From the NCBI RefSeq assembly GCF_000524195.1, contig NW_020170555.1, forward strand, positions 1 to 64,000: a stretch of DNA of 64,000 bases. The letters are read 5' to 3'. Positions 24,801 through 39,800 of this stretch are shown in pieces (position 1 is the stretch's first letter; the number at the start of each line of letters is the position of its first letter). The translations under genes and the position numbers were made by a program. This DNA is from Echinococcus granulosus (taxonomy: Eukaryota > Platyhelminthes > Cestoda > Cyclophyllidea > Taeniidae). Under the pieces are notes generated by a model. It had not been told where the DNA came from. It saw only the letters and a list, made by a program, of their open reading frames with translations, and made no database searches.

Positions 24801-27800
24801 TGTTTGCCTACATCCCTCGCCCCACCGACCACGGGGACAGGGGGCCTCGCATCGACTTCCACTACGACCTGGAGGGCAGCGACATTCTCCAGTCACCTTG
24901 TCACATTCGATTCCAGCCACGTCGGAGGCGCACTCACACCTATTTTTACAATTCTGACCGTAGGTACCATCCGGACAGGGTAGGCGACAGTCAGAGCCGG
25001 TCCAACCTTTAAAAAAGAGGAATAAAACCTCTTCATAAAAAATTATAATTATGAAGAAATGGAATTACATAAACATAGGAACACTATGCAAGAGTAAATC
25101 CACGGGCCTCCGCTCACCGGCAGCACAAATGCATTGCCCGGTTACATGATTGCACTCAGCCCCATTGTAGCAGCTGCAAATGTGTTGACAATCCTCTCCA
25201 TAATACCCCGCTGGACAGGGCAGATCACATTGCATGTTGTGCCAGCCCGGATCACAGTCGCATGCTCCCGATCTGTGATCGCATTTGCCATGAATGCAGA
25301 CACATGTAAATCCACAGTTTTGTCCGAATTTTCCCTTTGGACATGCTAGAATAGATACATAAAGGAGTTGGTCTAGTTCTTGCCAAGGTGCTACCCCCTT
25401 TCTTGTGGTGAAACGTGGTGATCTTACGTTGGTCACAGTTGTGTCCAATGTAGCCGGGTGAACAAACACAAGTACCGGTGTCCTTATCACACTCAAGACC
25501 GTTTTTGCATTCACAAGTCTTCTCACAGTCTGGACCCCATCGACCCGGGGGACAAACTAAAAAGAGTCATGCATTTATAACGCGGAAGAGTAGACAAACG
25601 GAGCATAGCGGGCGTGTCATATTAGCGGCGCTTCAAACGCATTGGGTAAACAAAAAAGCACAGAAGTCCGAAGACCTTACCGTAATTCCATTTCTTGACT
25701 AATAAGGTGGAAGGTCATTGTATTAATTACTTAAAATTGGTCAACTTAAGAGAAGAGGTTCCTAAATTTTGTAAAGACAACTCGAGAAATAAAGAGGCTA
25801 AAACCTTAGCACGTGATTAATCAAAAGGCAGTGACACAACCTGAGGCTTACCTGGTTGAATTTGAATGTTCGGAACAGGATCGTTCTCTGAAAGAAAATT
25901 AGTGAAGTGACTTAAGAAATGATTAAAAGATTCATGGAACACGAAAGGTGGGAAGCTATAAAGGTTAGAATGGCTGATTGTAGAAAAAGGCGTTAAATAT
26001 CCTCAGGAGGCTTCTGTCTTCAATAGCCTCGAAATTTCATTTGTAATATGAACGTCTACCAACCTAGAAAACGCTCCTGTTTTGATTTCCTGCAAGACTT
26101 CATTTTGAAGCTTAATTGTGGAGCATTCCAGAATATTCCGCTCTTGTTCATCCCCTTGATTGACTGATGCGATCTTACATATAGATTCACCTGAAGTGAG
26201 CTAATGCCCACCATAAGGTCAAGGTAAATCAAGCACTATACACAAGCTAAACGAAAATGACCAAGTGTCTCTGGTAGCCTCTACTGCCCACCTGGCTATC
26301 GCATACCCACACCGTAAGCTCTTGTTTGATCATGCCTGTCAGCAAATTAAGATGTCTTCACAAAAATCTTTGCTTGCTGATTACTCTGGTTGATAGCTCG
26401 AGAGGATCCAAGCGCCAATTCACTTCAGAACGTGTCTGCACTCCGACTTGCTCCGCTGAGGATGTGCATATTGTTGGGCTGGGTTTTGGCGTCGAAGTGC
26501 TTTCAATGCGGAGAGATCACCACAATTTATTACATTTCCATTCTCATTCAAATGATAAGGGCAAACTATTTTGGAGACAAAGGACACTCCTACCATTTGG
26601 GAGATGAGATTACCTCTACTGGATGGGGTTTTGGAGAGTGAAGACGGCGTACACCAGCATACTCTTCCAGCGGTCAAAAGGTATGACGGCAGTGGACGCT
26701 TATTCCACACATAAATTATGGTTTAATCGTATTCAAGTAATAAAATAAGGTGCTTACGAATGTTGCAAGTTTTTCCTTTGCTGCCGTCCATGCAAAAACA
26801 GACCCCATCGACAGGATCGCAGTTAAGCCCCATTGGACCACAGGCGCAGGACTCGGCACAATCCTTGCCGAATTTGCCCGAAGGACAGACTAGAAATTTC
26901 CAAGTGTAATCTTTTTTGTGAAGAGTACTTGCAAGCAGACTTGAGCTAGTACTAATTATATTTAAGTAGCATTCGAAGGAATTTTAAGTCCTACAAAATG
27001 AGATTAGGAAACATTTTTACCGATGTAATACAGGAGAAGCGACAAAGTTAATGAGTTTCCGTCTATTCTTCAAGCAAGATTAAAATGAGGGGTGATGGCA
27101 CGTGAAAACTTTCGCCTGATAAGATTTGCTGCCCCAAGATGGTAGCGAAATATTGTCTTGAGTCAAAGGAAAGTAGAGCAGCCTTTTAATTCGTTGGTGG
27201 GTATGCTCGTTGTAGCGATGGAATTATCTTACATTATAATTCCTATGACTGGTGGCGGACGCACTTCAGGGCAAAAGTAAGACCACGGAGAGGAAAGGAA
27301 TGAATTCTCCGTGCTGGATTCTATAGCATTATGCTTAAATCAAAGGTGGACATATTTGTAATCGCATTTCTAAGAGACTATCTCCTATCATTAACATGTC
27401 ACATATATGTGACATGTGGTCCAGTCGTACTAAACCGTTTTCATTTGATATACAGATCGGAGAAGTTTGGAGCAATAAACTAGATATGGGATATTTTTGG
27501 CCTTAGAAGGATAATTGTTTTGTCGAGGAGAGGTTAGTCAAAATTGACGAAATTTGGTGCTATGTCAATCCACTAAAATCTCAGGATCGTTGTGGTCACC
27601 AGTCGTTGAGATCTTGACGGATGAAGCATTAAAAAGTTGATCACACCTCATAGAGCTCCTCCTGAAGCTTCATCCTATTTTAGGTACTTTGTTACCGTAG
27701 CAGTGAAACTCACATTGATCGCAATTGCGACCCCAGCGGCCAGCAGGACAGGAACCGATGCACTTCCCTGTCTCAGTTTCACAGCCACGAGAGCAATCCT

Positions 27801-30800
27801 CACATTTCTCCAGACAATCCTGCCCGTAGAATCCAAAACCGCAGGGTTTTGAACATCCCACCGAATGGTAGCCAGGCTTGCATAGGCATTCACCGGTCTA
27901 AGACAGTACAAAAAAAAATAAAAAAATATTTTTAATAGGCGGCTGAGGTCTGAAGAGGTCACTCAGTTGCTGGACGAGTGGCAAAGCGAAGTGATATGCC
28001 CAGTACCTCTTGCTCCTTAGTGAAGAATAAAAATCAATTACCTGGATCCTTCAAAGAAGACCAAGCTTCTATAGACCAACCCTTACTGTGAATAACAAAC
28101 AAAGCAATACAGAAGGGTTGCCAAAGCTGCAAAAATTAGGGAGAATCTCTTAACGTTAAGTTCACTTTAGGACCAATTCTTGCCCGAATCAGAATCCCTT
28201 ACATCACCTTGTGTCGAAAGGATCTATGAACACTCGAGGCAGATCTCCCAAGGGTATTATAGTGTAATGAGTAGGGAGAGGATTATGTGCACATGTGGCA
28301 TTTTGTCTCTAGAAACCAAGAAGCAACCTAGCTCTAGTCACCACCCTCTCCGGCTGACTTTGTTTTCTTAAATGCCCATTCTATTTCGCATGGGGTCACG
28401 TGATTGCCTGAAGCCAAAATAGGCTGGTAGCCATCAGTTGGAGGAGTAGGTCAGGTGTGCGGAAATTGAGATGAAAGAGAATCTCCCCCCTTCTCACTCC
28501 TAAAGTACTTTGAAGTAATCGATCATTCGTTTTTGAGTTCTACGGATTAGGCAAATCTCAGCCGTATTTATGGATTGACCTTTGGCAACTGAACGATTGC
28601 AGATGCAGTACACACATAGAGAAGAGACCTGTGAAGCTTAATCGTTGCGCGCTTTAGAAATATGGAATGAGATAACCGATGGTATAATTTTACCCTTCAA
28701 GGTAAGTGAACTCCACCAGGGGTCAGTCAGCTTGCAAGCATACCACCTACAAGAGCTAGGCAACTCAATCGACAAAAAACGTCTTCAGCTTTGAAGCTGA
28801 GCTAGGCTCGACTCGTACAGCAAAAAAGACCAAATCAGACCTCAGATTTAATTATGCATGGGGTCCAAAGTGAAAGAGGAGAGTACACCCCGACAGACTG
28901 ACAAGTCTCAAACAACTGTTTCCACTTTACAAGTTGCCTCTTGCATCGATCTAAGTCGGAAAGCCATGAGGAATAATTTGGTTACCTGTCAGCTGTCAAT
29001 GTTCTACAAACAAACCAACTTTCACTATCAAAACCTGTCATACTCACTTCTGGATCACATCCTTTGTAGTTGCTATTCGGATCGTAGCACATAGCAGGAC
29101 ACGCCTCTGCACACATCTCTCCAAATGTGCCCTCTGGACAGGTGATATGACAGGAGGAGCCATATTTTCCCGGTGCACAAGTACACGCACCCGTCTTGGA
29201 GTGACAATATCCGGTGGAGCATTGCTTGGGACATCTTTTATCACAGGCAGCTCCCCAATATCCTGGTGGACAGCCGACTTTCTCACACTTCTTTCCATAA
29301 CGACCTGGTGGACATTGACAAGTACCCGTGGCAGAGTTACACTTGCCGGTTGGACAATCACATTTTTGCTTGCATCCAACTCCCCATGTACCCTAAAATA
29401 TAACGAGCTTTCATTATTGTTGGCTATGGATTGCATGAAAGGAATTGGGGGCAAACGGGACAAAGAAGGGAAAAAGAATAACTTGATTTCGTCAGTACAC
29501 TCGTCACCTCTCGGTTAGTGGTGAATTCTTGAAAATGGAGGTAGTCTCCTTTGGGAATCCAGATAGATGGACATTATTGAAGGCGAGGCCTCATCTGTAG
29601 AGACTTGTGATAACACCTAACCGATTGGTCTCCAAGGTGGAAGCGACTGCCATGCTGTGGATCGGCTTATCTGCTCTTTCGTTATTTTCGGCCCACGTGC
29701 ATTACCCTTGCTGGCTAAACACTGGCTGTGCATGGGGACTGGACTAGCCCGTAAAATATCCACTTGAGGTATGACACCACCAAAGCAATATCCTCTTACA
29801 TTAGGGGAAATTCAAAAGTTCAAATATGACCTGAACAACGCCTAAAATGACTCAATGCTGATAAATTCTATCGGTCACTCTTTTCCTTTTGAATGAGCTC
29901 TATATCTTTTTGATAATTTGCCAACCAGCCTCAAAAATATAGTTAAATTCTTGTCGAGACAGGGGGTTCATAGAATTAGCGAAGTGTGTTACAAATTTCT
30001 CAAGGATTCGGAAATCTAATTAGTCTTTTTTCTGCCGTAATAATCACCCTTAATTAAACATCCCCATGCCAAAGTTGTGAGTGACATTGTTGCTCTGTTG
30101 ATTGCCATCTGTTCGAGTCTGTGGATTACCGTGTGCAGTACATGAAAGAGAAGACCATCCCATATTTCCGCAATTCAGCCTTCTACGCCTGTGGTCATGC
30201 GACCTACACTACTGGACCTTTAGACCCTGTGTAGGTCGCACGCCTGATCGTTTCCTCCTTTGCTTCCTATGACACTATTTTACTTCTACCCTGCCACTGA
30301 TCTGTCAAAATGATTTGACGTTAAGAAGTTATTGAACCTACCGAGGGACATGGTTCTTCACAAACGATCCCCTGAAATCCGGGTGGACACTTGCATCCAC
30401 GGCTATCACTTTGACAGTAAGCACCATTTTGACAATCCGAGCAGACGTATTCACATTGCGGTCCAAAGGTTCCCTTGAGACAAATTTCTGAGAAAAATTC
30501 AAAAAGCCAAAATTACTTAAGAAGGATAATAATCAAACATCTATGTGAACAAAGGAATTTAAGAGAAGAACATATTCACAATAAATAGACAAATCTGCGA
30601 ATGCTACTAATTTCGCTATTCAGTAGCTCCATCAAGCATTTTAATGATTACACATTTGAGGTCGGTAACGTTATTCCTGTTTGTTAATGAATTGTGTTTT
30701 AGTAATAAGTAGTGGATTTCTTGATGGGTGTCTTCAATTTACTGCACATCTGGAGCAAACAAAGGCACATTTAAAAACGCCTTAAATAAACACCCAAAAG

Positions 30801-33800
30801 AAACAGGCGTACACCAAATTTGTAAACAGACTGACAAAAAGACAGCGCACAGACAACGACAGGTATGATGAAAGAAATGATGATTTTGACTACTTGAGAA
30901 ATCAGACGTAAACGGTTCATAGCCGGCAGGCGAATATGCATTTTCCATTAATAAACTCCTTAAGTAAATTAATTTGTTGTAGTGATTTGGGGTTTGTTTC
31001 AAATTACTCTGTGCTGGGTGAGGCCTTCAATCTCCACCTTATGGTCATCTTTATCAGGGTTTTAGGAAGGGCTTGAAGCGCTACGGTGGTGGCACTGATA
31101 AGGCAACCCGACTCAGGTAAAAAAACAGCGCCACTTGCTGTTACTATTTACCTAATTAAGAGCTATCAGGGGGAAGGTGTTTTCTGTGAATGACTTAATC
31201 CACCGTGGCTTGCACGATAAGCGAAGACAGAGGGAGCTGTCTCAACACGTCTTCAATTGATTTGGTGGTTTAAAAACCTGACATTCCTTCTGCAATTGAT
31301 GTTTTCAGGTGCTTACTATCAGGAATGTGCTTGGTGTAGAAGGTCCTCTGGTTCTGGCAGTGACTCACAAAAGATTCGTCTACGATAAAGTTTGCATTAC
31401 TGGAAACGCAGTGCTCAGAAGCCACAACTGGATCTGCAGCATGTATCGTGGCTAGGAGACAGTATTTTTTCTTAAATGGTCACAAGGTGACTCATTACGG
31501 GCGATGGAAAAGAGTAACCACGGTGAGGGCCGAAGACAACTTTTAAGGGTGGAGGGGCACTATTTAATGTTCTTTTGAGGTACTTTTATCTACTTGGACT
31601 TTGTAGTCTCTGTAGATTCTGACACGACTTCTGGGTCAAGCCAAACATGTATATGGGTGTGCTTTAAGGCACCGATCCGCCTACGTACTGCGACTGGCAT
31701 ATGGAGCATTTACAACGGCTATATGAAGGAAAACTTTAATCACTCACTTTCGGCATTATCACCACCACTATAATTTGGAGATCTCCAAGTTACGTCCCAT
31801 GATCGGCTTTCATCACCAGCATAATTTGAACCTGAAATTTGCCCGAATTAATAGATTCACTCGTAAAGTATTTCGAATATATGTTGCAAAACCATGGACT
31901 CCAAGCACTTACGAACACAGGTTCTACCATCCTCGGCCAATTCTTCGCCCATCTGACAAACACACCTATAACTCCCTGGTGTGTTAATGCATCTGCCTGA
32001 GCATCCACCGTTGTAGTTCAGGCATTCATCGATATCTTGCAAGTAAACAAAAGTTAACATGGTTGTGCCAAACCCTTACTTATAATTTATAAGTAGGCAA
32101 GGCTCACCTATACATGAGAATCCATCCACGGATAAGCGATAGCCCTCATCACAGGCACATCTGTAACCGCCGATTTCGTTCATGCATTTCGATGCAACCC
32201 CATGGCACTTCGCCTCCCCGGTTGCACATTCATCACGATCTGCAAAAGGGATAGAAAAAATGACGGGACGTATAGTGTCGTGAATGCGTAGGAGAAAAAG
32301 TTATGCGGCAGGGAGTCCATGCTCACTAGGAATGACGAAGACCAAGGTGGGAGTGGCTTTGATGCCCTATTGGTTTTAATGTAAATTATTAACGTCAATC
32401 AGCATTTCTTCAGAAAAAAAACGGTAGAAAGTCAATAAAAGTGAATTAAGACTAGAAAGTGCTAGGTTTGGAAAGAGACATCACCTTCACAAGTTCTGCC
32501 ATCGGCTTGAAGATCAAATCCGGGATTGCAGGCGCATTCAGCTGTTCCCGCTGGTGTTCGAATACACTTTTGCGTGCATCCACCATTCCCGTTTTCGCAG
32601 GGGTCTGTCACCTCCAACACTACCCCTGTAAGAGATGGCCAAGTTAGTACTATCGCTAGGGACGAAAAAGAAAACTACTTTGAAAACCAAGGACGTTAAG
32701 GCCATTTCGTTGGTAGCAGCTAAACCATGACGTTGTCAGGGGGAAAAAAAGATAACTTCAAGAATGAGGACATTTTACCAATTGTGTCCTCAAACAGTTC
32801 AGTCAACAAGTACTTTTACACGGTCGCTACTAGCGTCACGCATATGTGACACTCCGATTTCCTTATCTCACCTTGACATCACATATATCTGGCACAAATT
32901 CCTTACCACTTTTCCAAAAAAAATTAATCGATATAATTGCTTTTATTTTCCAAATAAAGCCACCAAGCAACTATAAATTGTAGGCGATTATTGCCATTGA
33001 CATTTAAGTAGTTGATTAATTGGATGATTGGTAATTGTTTTGGCTTCAATAAATCCTACAGTAGGTTGGCTGTGAAAATAAGTAAAAAAGTGCCCTTCTC
33101 GATTAAGAAAAATTGCGTAGATCAAGGCCTCGGATACCTGGAGGTGTTAAAGAAGTCGAATCTGTGGTGTGCTTAGGGAGAGTGAATCTGGAACGAAAAG
33201 CACTCAGAGAGAGGCTCTCTGAAGTTCTCGATAGTCTGCAGTCATTCCGCTCATGTTTTATTTGCACCATGAGATCTTTCCTTCATTTTTCATAGCAATA
33301 GGACTTTCTCCCCCTCCATCCATTTTATCTCTCGCTCGGCCGACAGATTGACTAGTCCTTACAAGATGACTAGCACAATTCGTGTCAGCAAAAATATGTC
33401 TGCGGCCACCGCATTCATAATGCTTTAGAAGCATTAGCCTTAAAAGTTGGAAGTTGACTGTTTGTCCTCTAGAAAATACAACTAGGGAAGAATTCCCCTT
33501 TATTCCCATTTGGTGGAACATGCTTCTCCATCCTCGTAATTAAAAATGAAGAGAGCGGGATCTACCTCTAAAAATTATGGAATAACATCAGATTCAACAG
33601 AAATCTGATGAGGCCTCAAAGCAGTGGAGAAGGTGGTCAAGAGCAAGTGAACGATCCAAGAGTGATGTCGAGGGCTGTTCTTTTGAGAGATAACTCACTA
33701 TAGCAAGTTCGTCCATCACTTCCAAGCTGCCATCCAGGATTGCAGTCACAGCTGTATGATCCTTCAACATTGATACAACGATGCTGACATCTGCCATTAT

Positions 33801-36800
33801 TTTTTTCGCATTCGTTGATATCTGGAAGATAAATTGGGTGGTCAGGACAGCAGTGATTATCCAGTAACTAGTTAAACAAAGTCATCCAAGGCAAGAAAAA
33901 GAAAGCCAATGGCCACACGTGGTGATGCAATTCGTCACCTCTTAGACAAAACCAGTGAGAAATCGTCTTGGTTATCGGTTGGTGAAGGATGAGCCTGCAA
34001 CCCAAGCTTTTGTCTGAAAACCTGACCACCATGCACGAATACAAACACAAGGCCCGAGCTTTTGAGGTGATTGACCTACTTTATTACCCTCACAAGTTTT
34101 GCATGCACACATGAGAGTGGAAGAGCTAATTTGCTTTGTCTGCATTTAGTGGAATTTACCTATTGGGTAAAGACTTTGAAAAACTAACCTATCAACTGTT
34201 TATACCAATTGAGCATTACAAAAGCAACATTAGAATGACACCGGAAGGTCCCTTGGAAAGGTCAGGAGGCGGTAGATATTTATACCTCCAAATGAATGTG
34301 AAACAAGTAATACCTCTTCAAGATGGGGCTGAGATGAGAAAACCTTAAAGAGATTTATTTTCATCTTTTCCCCCTCCCTGCCCTCCACTCCCCTTTCCAT
34401 AGGAGTAACCCCTTCCAAGGGACGACGTTCTTTGGCGTCCTTTTAGTAATTCCTAGCACACTGCCTTTACATGAAAGAACCGCAAAAGGTACTTAAACAA
34501 CCTCCTCTCTTGATCGACATTAACAAAGGAACGGTAGAAGCCATCCTTTCGAGTCAGCTTTAGCCCAAGGTGTCATCATGTGTGGTTATGTGAGGCCTTG
34601 ATCAGTCCTGGTTGTTTCTATAAAAAATTTTCCACACATTTTTAAGTAAATTAGGAGAATAGATCACACTGAAGTCGTCTAGCGATGAAATTATGCTTGC
34701 CTTAAAAGTGTTAGAAGGGTAGTGAGTAAATGATTTGGGATGGACCGCTGCAACACCGTCGTTATTTCTCATCACATGCCAGTCAGGCGACAATCGACTC
34801 GTAAGGGTGAAAGGAGCAGAGAACAAATTGTCAAGCCATACACGACTCATTGGTTTGACAGATGTTGTCATAGGCTCCAGTGGAGCAGACAAGCTTGGCT
34901 CACATCACATCCAATCGGCACACTTTTTATGTATGAGACTTCAAAGTGGGTGAAAGGTGGTTAGGAGACAACACCGTGTTGACAAACAGAGTGAAAGTAA
35001 ATCATTGCAACAAGATGCAAAATCGGTAACCCAAGATTGCTTTTCTTACAAAACACGGACATAGAAAAGGGGAAGTAAAGCCCTTTTGACGTATCAATTC
35101 TTCCTATCCCCTTGATGAGCGCCAGGAGAGATCCGACTTCCTCCTCCCCCTTCTCCAAATTTTAGTCTCTTTTAGGAGAGGAGGGTGGGGGGAGGTGTTT
35201 ACTTTACTAGGTGAAAATGTTTGGTAAGTCAACTTAATGAGTCCACGAGCTGTGCAGAAATCAGCTGAGAAGAACTTCTTGAATGGCCCAAAATACCAAA
35301 CCGAAGATGGCTTTGACAGCCTTGGGGAAACATGAAGCATTAATGCATGACTTACCAAGGCACTTGTGTGGATCGTAGGGGGAAACTTTGAAGCCTGGAC
35401 GACAGGAGCAGACTTTGATACCACTTTCGTTTTCACAGTGGTGTTCACAATCTCCATTATCCTTGAGGCAAGGGTTTTCAGCTATAAAAAGTATTAGAAA
35501 TCCACGATTATGCATTATCATCATGCACCATTGTGACCAGGAGCGCATTATTCTAAACCATGGGTGACTCAAGTGAGAGGTAACCGTGGTGTCTGATTCA
35601 TTGTCTGCTTGTTTGACTTGACAGATGGCGAAGAAAAAAGAGAAACTATGAGGTCACTTGTTATCCATTGTCAAGGTATAGCGGGCGACATTCATTTGCT
35701 TAGTGATCTCCACTGCACCTCTCCACCCATCCTTGCTGCCGTGTGTAAAATAACAGCACGTTAGACAGTACCAAAAGCTTTTTGGCGTGATCAAGCATAG
35801 AAGGGGTATCCCTCACCTCCAATGCATCAACCTTTAGATAATTTGATTCATCAATAAGATCAGGGCTTCCATTGGACAGCTTCAGGGCAGTATGTTGAAA
35901 AATTGTTCGCTCGCCAAACGGAATTGGAGGCTTATTGAACTCACAAAGAGAAGCCACACCATTAATTTTTTTGGCTACCTGGTAACCTCTCAAAGGGATG
36001 GCTGGTAGTCGCAGTGAAATCTAGGCCATGCATTGCACTTGTTAAATTTGACATCCTTCACGAGCAACTTGGTAATAGCAATGAAACAATGGAGCACATA
36101 TACGCTCCTTCTCCCACTTTGTACGCTTTCAAGAGAGGCTTTTTCTTCTAAATTTTATGGACCTTGTGTTATCTAACCAAGGTACTGTTTTCACACGCTT
36201 AAAGCAAATTTGGTGTCTTACACCTAACAATAGATTATTAGAAATTTTTCAGTGATTCCAGAAAAGTTTAGTCTCCACGCAGTCAATTCTATGCTCATGT
36301 CCTTCCTTTTGCTTGACATCCACACAGACTGATTGAAAGCGAAAGAATTAAAAAGCGGAACACAAACGTCATCAGGTCTTTGCGATTAAGCTCCCACCTG
36401 CGGACTGAAAGTTTGCCTTTCTGACCCAGTGGTTTGTAATGTTCATACATTGTGTGTGTGGTGTGTGTAAGATAGTATGTGAAATTTTAAGTATAGAAAA
36501 GCAGATAAGGTCCCCCTTGATGGCCCATACCAAAAAAAGAGAAGGGAAAAAACATAATAAAAAGGGATGAAATGAAGTGAAGTCATTATAACCTACCGAT
36601 ACATCGTTTCTTATCCTCAGCTAACTGATAACCTGGATAGCAGGAACAAGCATAGCGGTAACTGGAAAGAGTTGTACAGATATGCTCACAACCGCCTTTT
36701 CCTGGAGGGGCACAGGGATCCATGTCTAAAAATGTTTCCAAGCAAAAGATCACTTATTAACCTATAATCAAAGCACTAGACTACCCTCATTTTTCTCTCT

Positions 36801-39800
36801 TTTTTTGTACAGTGAACTCAATCATCTGGTACATAGGCCTGGTTCACAAAAAAGCGGTCGCTAATACGGTGGTGAAGTTTGACCTCCAACAAGGCTAGGG
36901 TCATTTGTTTTAACAAAAAAGAGGATAAACAATGTATTGGCATTCATTTAATCCCTATTAAACGATAATCAGGTCTATGTTAATATCGATCGCTTAACTT
37001 TCGAAAGTCTACTTAATTTCAGACAAAAGTAGTATCTTGATCAACTTTCAAAAATCAATTTGGTTATTTTATAGATAACGAAAATCCCTGATAAAGGAAG
37101 ATTTGATATTTTCCTAAAAATTTGTTTTCATCTAGCTTTTATCTCTGCCACTCTACGTATCGTGAGTTGGGCCCGAAGTGCATTATTTCCTATCGCTTGT
37201 TTGAGTAGCTTTCGGCTTTTAGCCTCTCATTTTTCATCCCAAAACGATTGTTTGCTCGTATCACGGAATCACTCCACACAAATGTGGAGACAGGATAAAA
37301 CCTACACGGTCGACAGGAAAGTTTGTCATCAGCAAGTATCATTCCCTCTGGGCAGGTGCAACGAAATCCACCTGGAAGATTTTCACAACCATAAATGCAA
37401 CCGCCGCGGTTGTTCTCGCACTCATTAATGTCTGGAGGAGAAAGTAAAGAAGACAACCCAAATATATATCCGCTTAAATAAGCAAAATATATTATTTTAA
37501 TCAAGCGGTGAATAATTTCTTCTCAAAATGTTTATTTTGTAGCGCTCTTCCTGCTTTCCATCTTTCTCTAGCTTCTCCCCAACCCCCCAAACAACAAAAA
37601 AGGGAGGGTACAGTGATCCTTGTTCTTTGCTAACTTGAGAAATTAAATGCAAATACAGCCGGTGCACATATTTGTGCTTTATTCCTCCATTATTTCCTAA
37701 AAATTGTGAATTCGCCTCCTTGAAGTGGCATCTACTTGCGGATTGAAATTGCAAAAATAGAGGATACGAGAAGGGATTTTTGGCAAATTTGAGGTCCGTA
37801 CTTTAAGGGCTATCAAGGCAGGTTTGTCACATTCTGCAGGCACAGAAAAATATTCCCAATTGTTATCATGATGTGATTTCCCTGTAAAGCACCACACTTT
37901 CCCTAGTAAATCACATCAAATTGAAGTATGAGGGAGGAGGGAGTTTAGGAGCTGGATAAAGGAAAAAGAGAGAAGAATAAATTCCTATTTTACTTATCAT
38001 GGGGCTTTTGGATGTTTTGGCCACCTCACTTAGTCAAAGCACTCATGACTCGTGGATACGACAAGGTGGGGTGGAATTCACTTATTTTCATTTTTATCAA
38101 GCCCGGTAGATCAGACCAAAAACGGCAAATTGATGCATTAACTGAAGCGAGTAATTCAACACTTTGCATCCAATTTTATTAATAGGTATTGTGCAGTTAC
38201 CTAGGCAATGACGTTGATCAGGTGCAAGTCGGTAGCCGGGTGGACAGCGGCAGTAATAACCTCCGGCCATATTGCAGCACTCTCGCTCACATCCGCCATT
38301 GTTTTGTCGACACCTATCATCGGCTACACAGGAAAGATAAGAACTGAGGAATTTTGAAACACAAGTCTTAAAGATGGCTTTTCTTTTCAACTCACCATAT
38401 TGACAACGAGGTCCAGAGTAGCCTTTTGGACACATACAGGTTGTTAATTGTCCATTCTCGTAGCAGATTCCTCCATTAAGGCATTGTGTGGTCTTCAACA
38501 TTGGATTACAGTTGGACTCTTTGGGCAAGGGGGAGGCGAGGGAGGAGGAAAAACAGTAAAATGAGAGAAATGGAAATTTAATAAAGTACCTATCAAACCA
38601 ATGTCAAGCATATCTGGAATTTTGCTTAAATAAATTAACCAAAAATTCAAATTTATTCATAAAACGGTTAAATTAATTGTTTAAAAAATTGGAGAAAGTG
38701 GCAAGGAAAGGTGGGCCAATTTAAAATAACAAAGGTTAGACAGGCGTTCCGACCCCTTTGTGCCAGACAGCTCAATTGAGAGTAATGGTGATTTTGGCGG
38801 TGCCTTCTGTTTTGCACAACTCAGGAGGCATTTTTGAGAGGATAACACACAACATCAACCACCCTGACTGCACATAGGCTAAGAGAAGTTCGATAAGGGA
38901 ATACGGATACCACCCTAAATCATTCTCTTCTCTTTTGTAATCTTAAAGGTGAGATTTACCTGTCCTCGGCTTGGGAAAATAGGCATTTTTTACCTTCTTT
39001 TAAACCAATAAAGTAACTCCAAAATGTTTACACTTGCTCCCTTCTCGCACGCCTTCCTACCCCCCTCTCCTTCCGCTCCTCCCCCCTCTTTCACTGTGCC
39101 CATCAAGTTGAAGTAAAACCTGTGTCACGACGATTAATTACACAATTAGGTTTTTTGTTTTCTTTTTTGGTCTCCTTCACGCCTTACTTGGGAGTTAATG
39201 CGTGAGGAATTGACTTTAATTACCTATGGCATTTGGTCCAGTCAATCATAACAAAAAAATTGGAATCAGAGGGTGATGAGACACAGAGAGGAGAGGCAGG
39301 ATTCACTTCTGTTTACCTTTTAAAGCCCTACATACAAGCGAATTAATCAAGGGGGAAGTCTATCGGAGAAAAAAGAAGGAAGAAAAAAAGGAGCAGCATC
39401 CAGTTTAGGCAAAGGGAAATGGAAATAATCTCTTACATGTATGGAACTTTTGAAAGTAAATTTCTATTATTTCATCGCTTTTTCCTTTTTTATTTAGAGC
39501 CGCAATGTACATAAACTGTTTCCTCCGTGTAATCAAAGAGCATTAACAGCACAGATTCGGGGTTCCCACAAAAAAAGTGGGGTGAATTGGTATAGGATTT
39601 TAAAAACATCCATTTTTACCTTAAATAAAGGCATGGCTAGACTTTGACGGTCGTCACCTCGAGCCTAGCTACAGTTTTTAACCCATGGGTAGAAAGATTT
39701 ACTCAAGGGAGGTTTGACACATTCCAGCGGCATTAACAAAGGATATTAAGGGGCGTTTTGAGGCCTGAAGTTACATTTTAGGAAGTCGTTTTAAACCAAT

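Noticed and set aside
24539..24862. Second open minus-strand frame through exon 20 (Val/Arg-rich)
   Set aside because: Shadow frame of a GC-rich coding exon; it lacks the EGF cysteine pattern.
27680..27713. Alternative donor for exon 15 (TACG|GTAACA), adding CEFHCYG
   Set aside because: It keeps frame but inserts two cysteines that break module spacing; GTGAGT upstream is the better donor.
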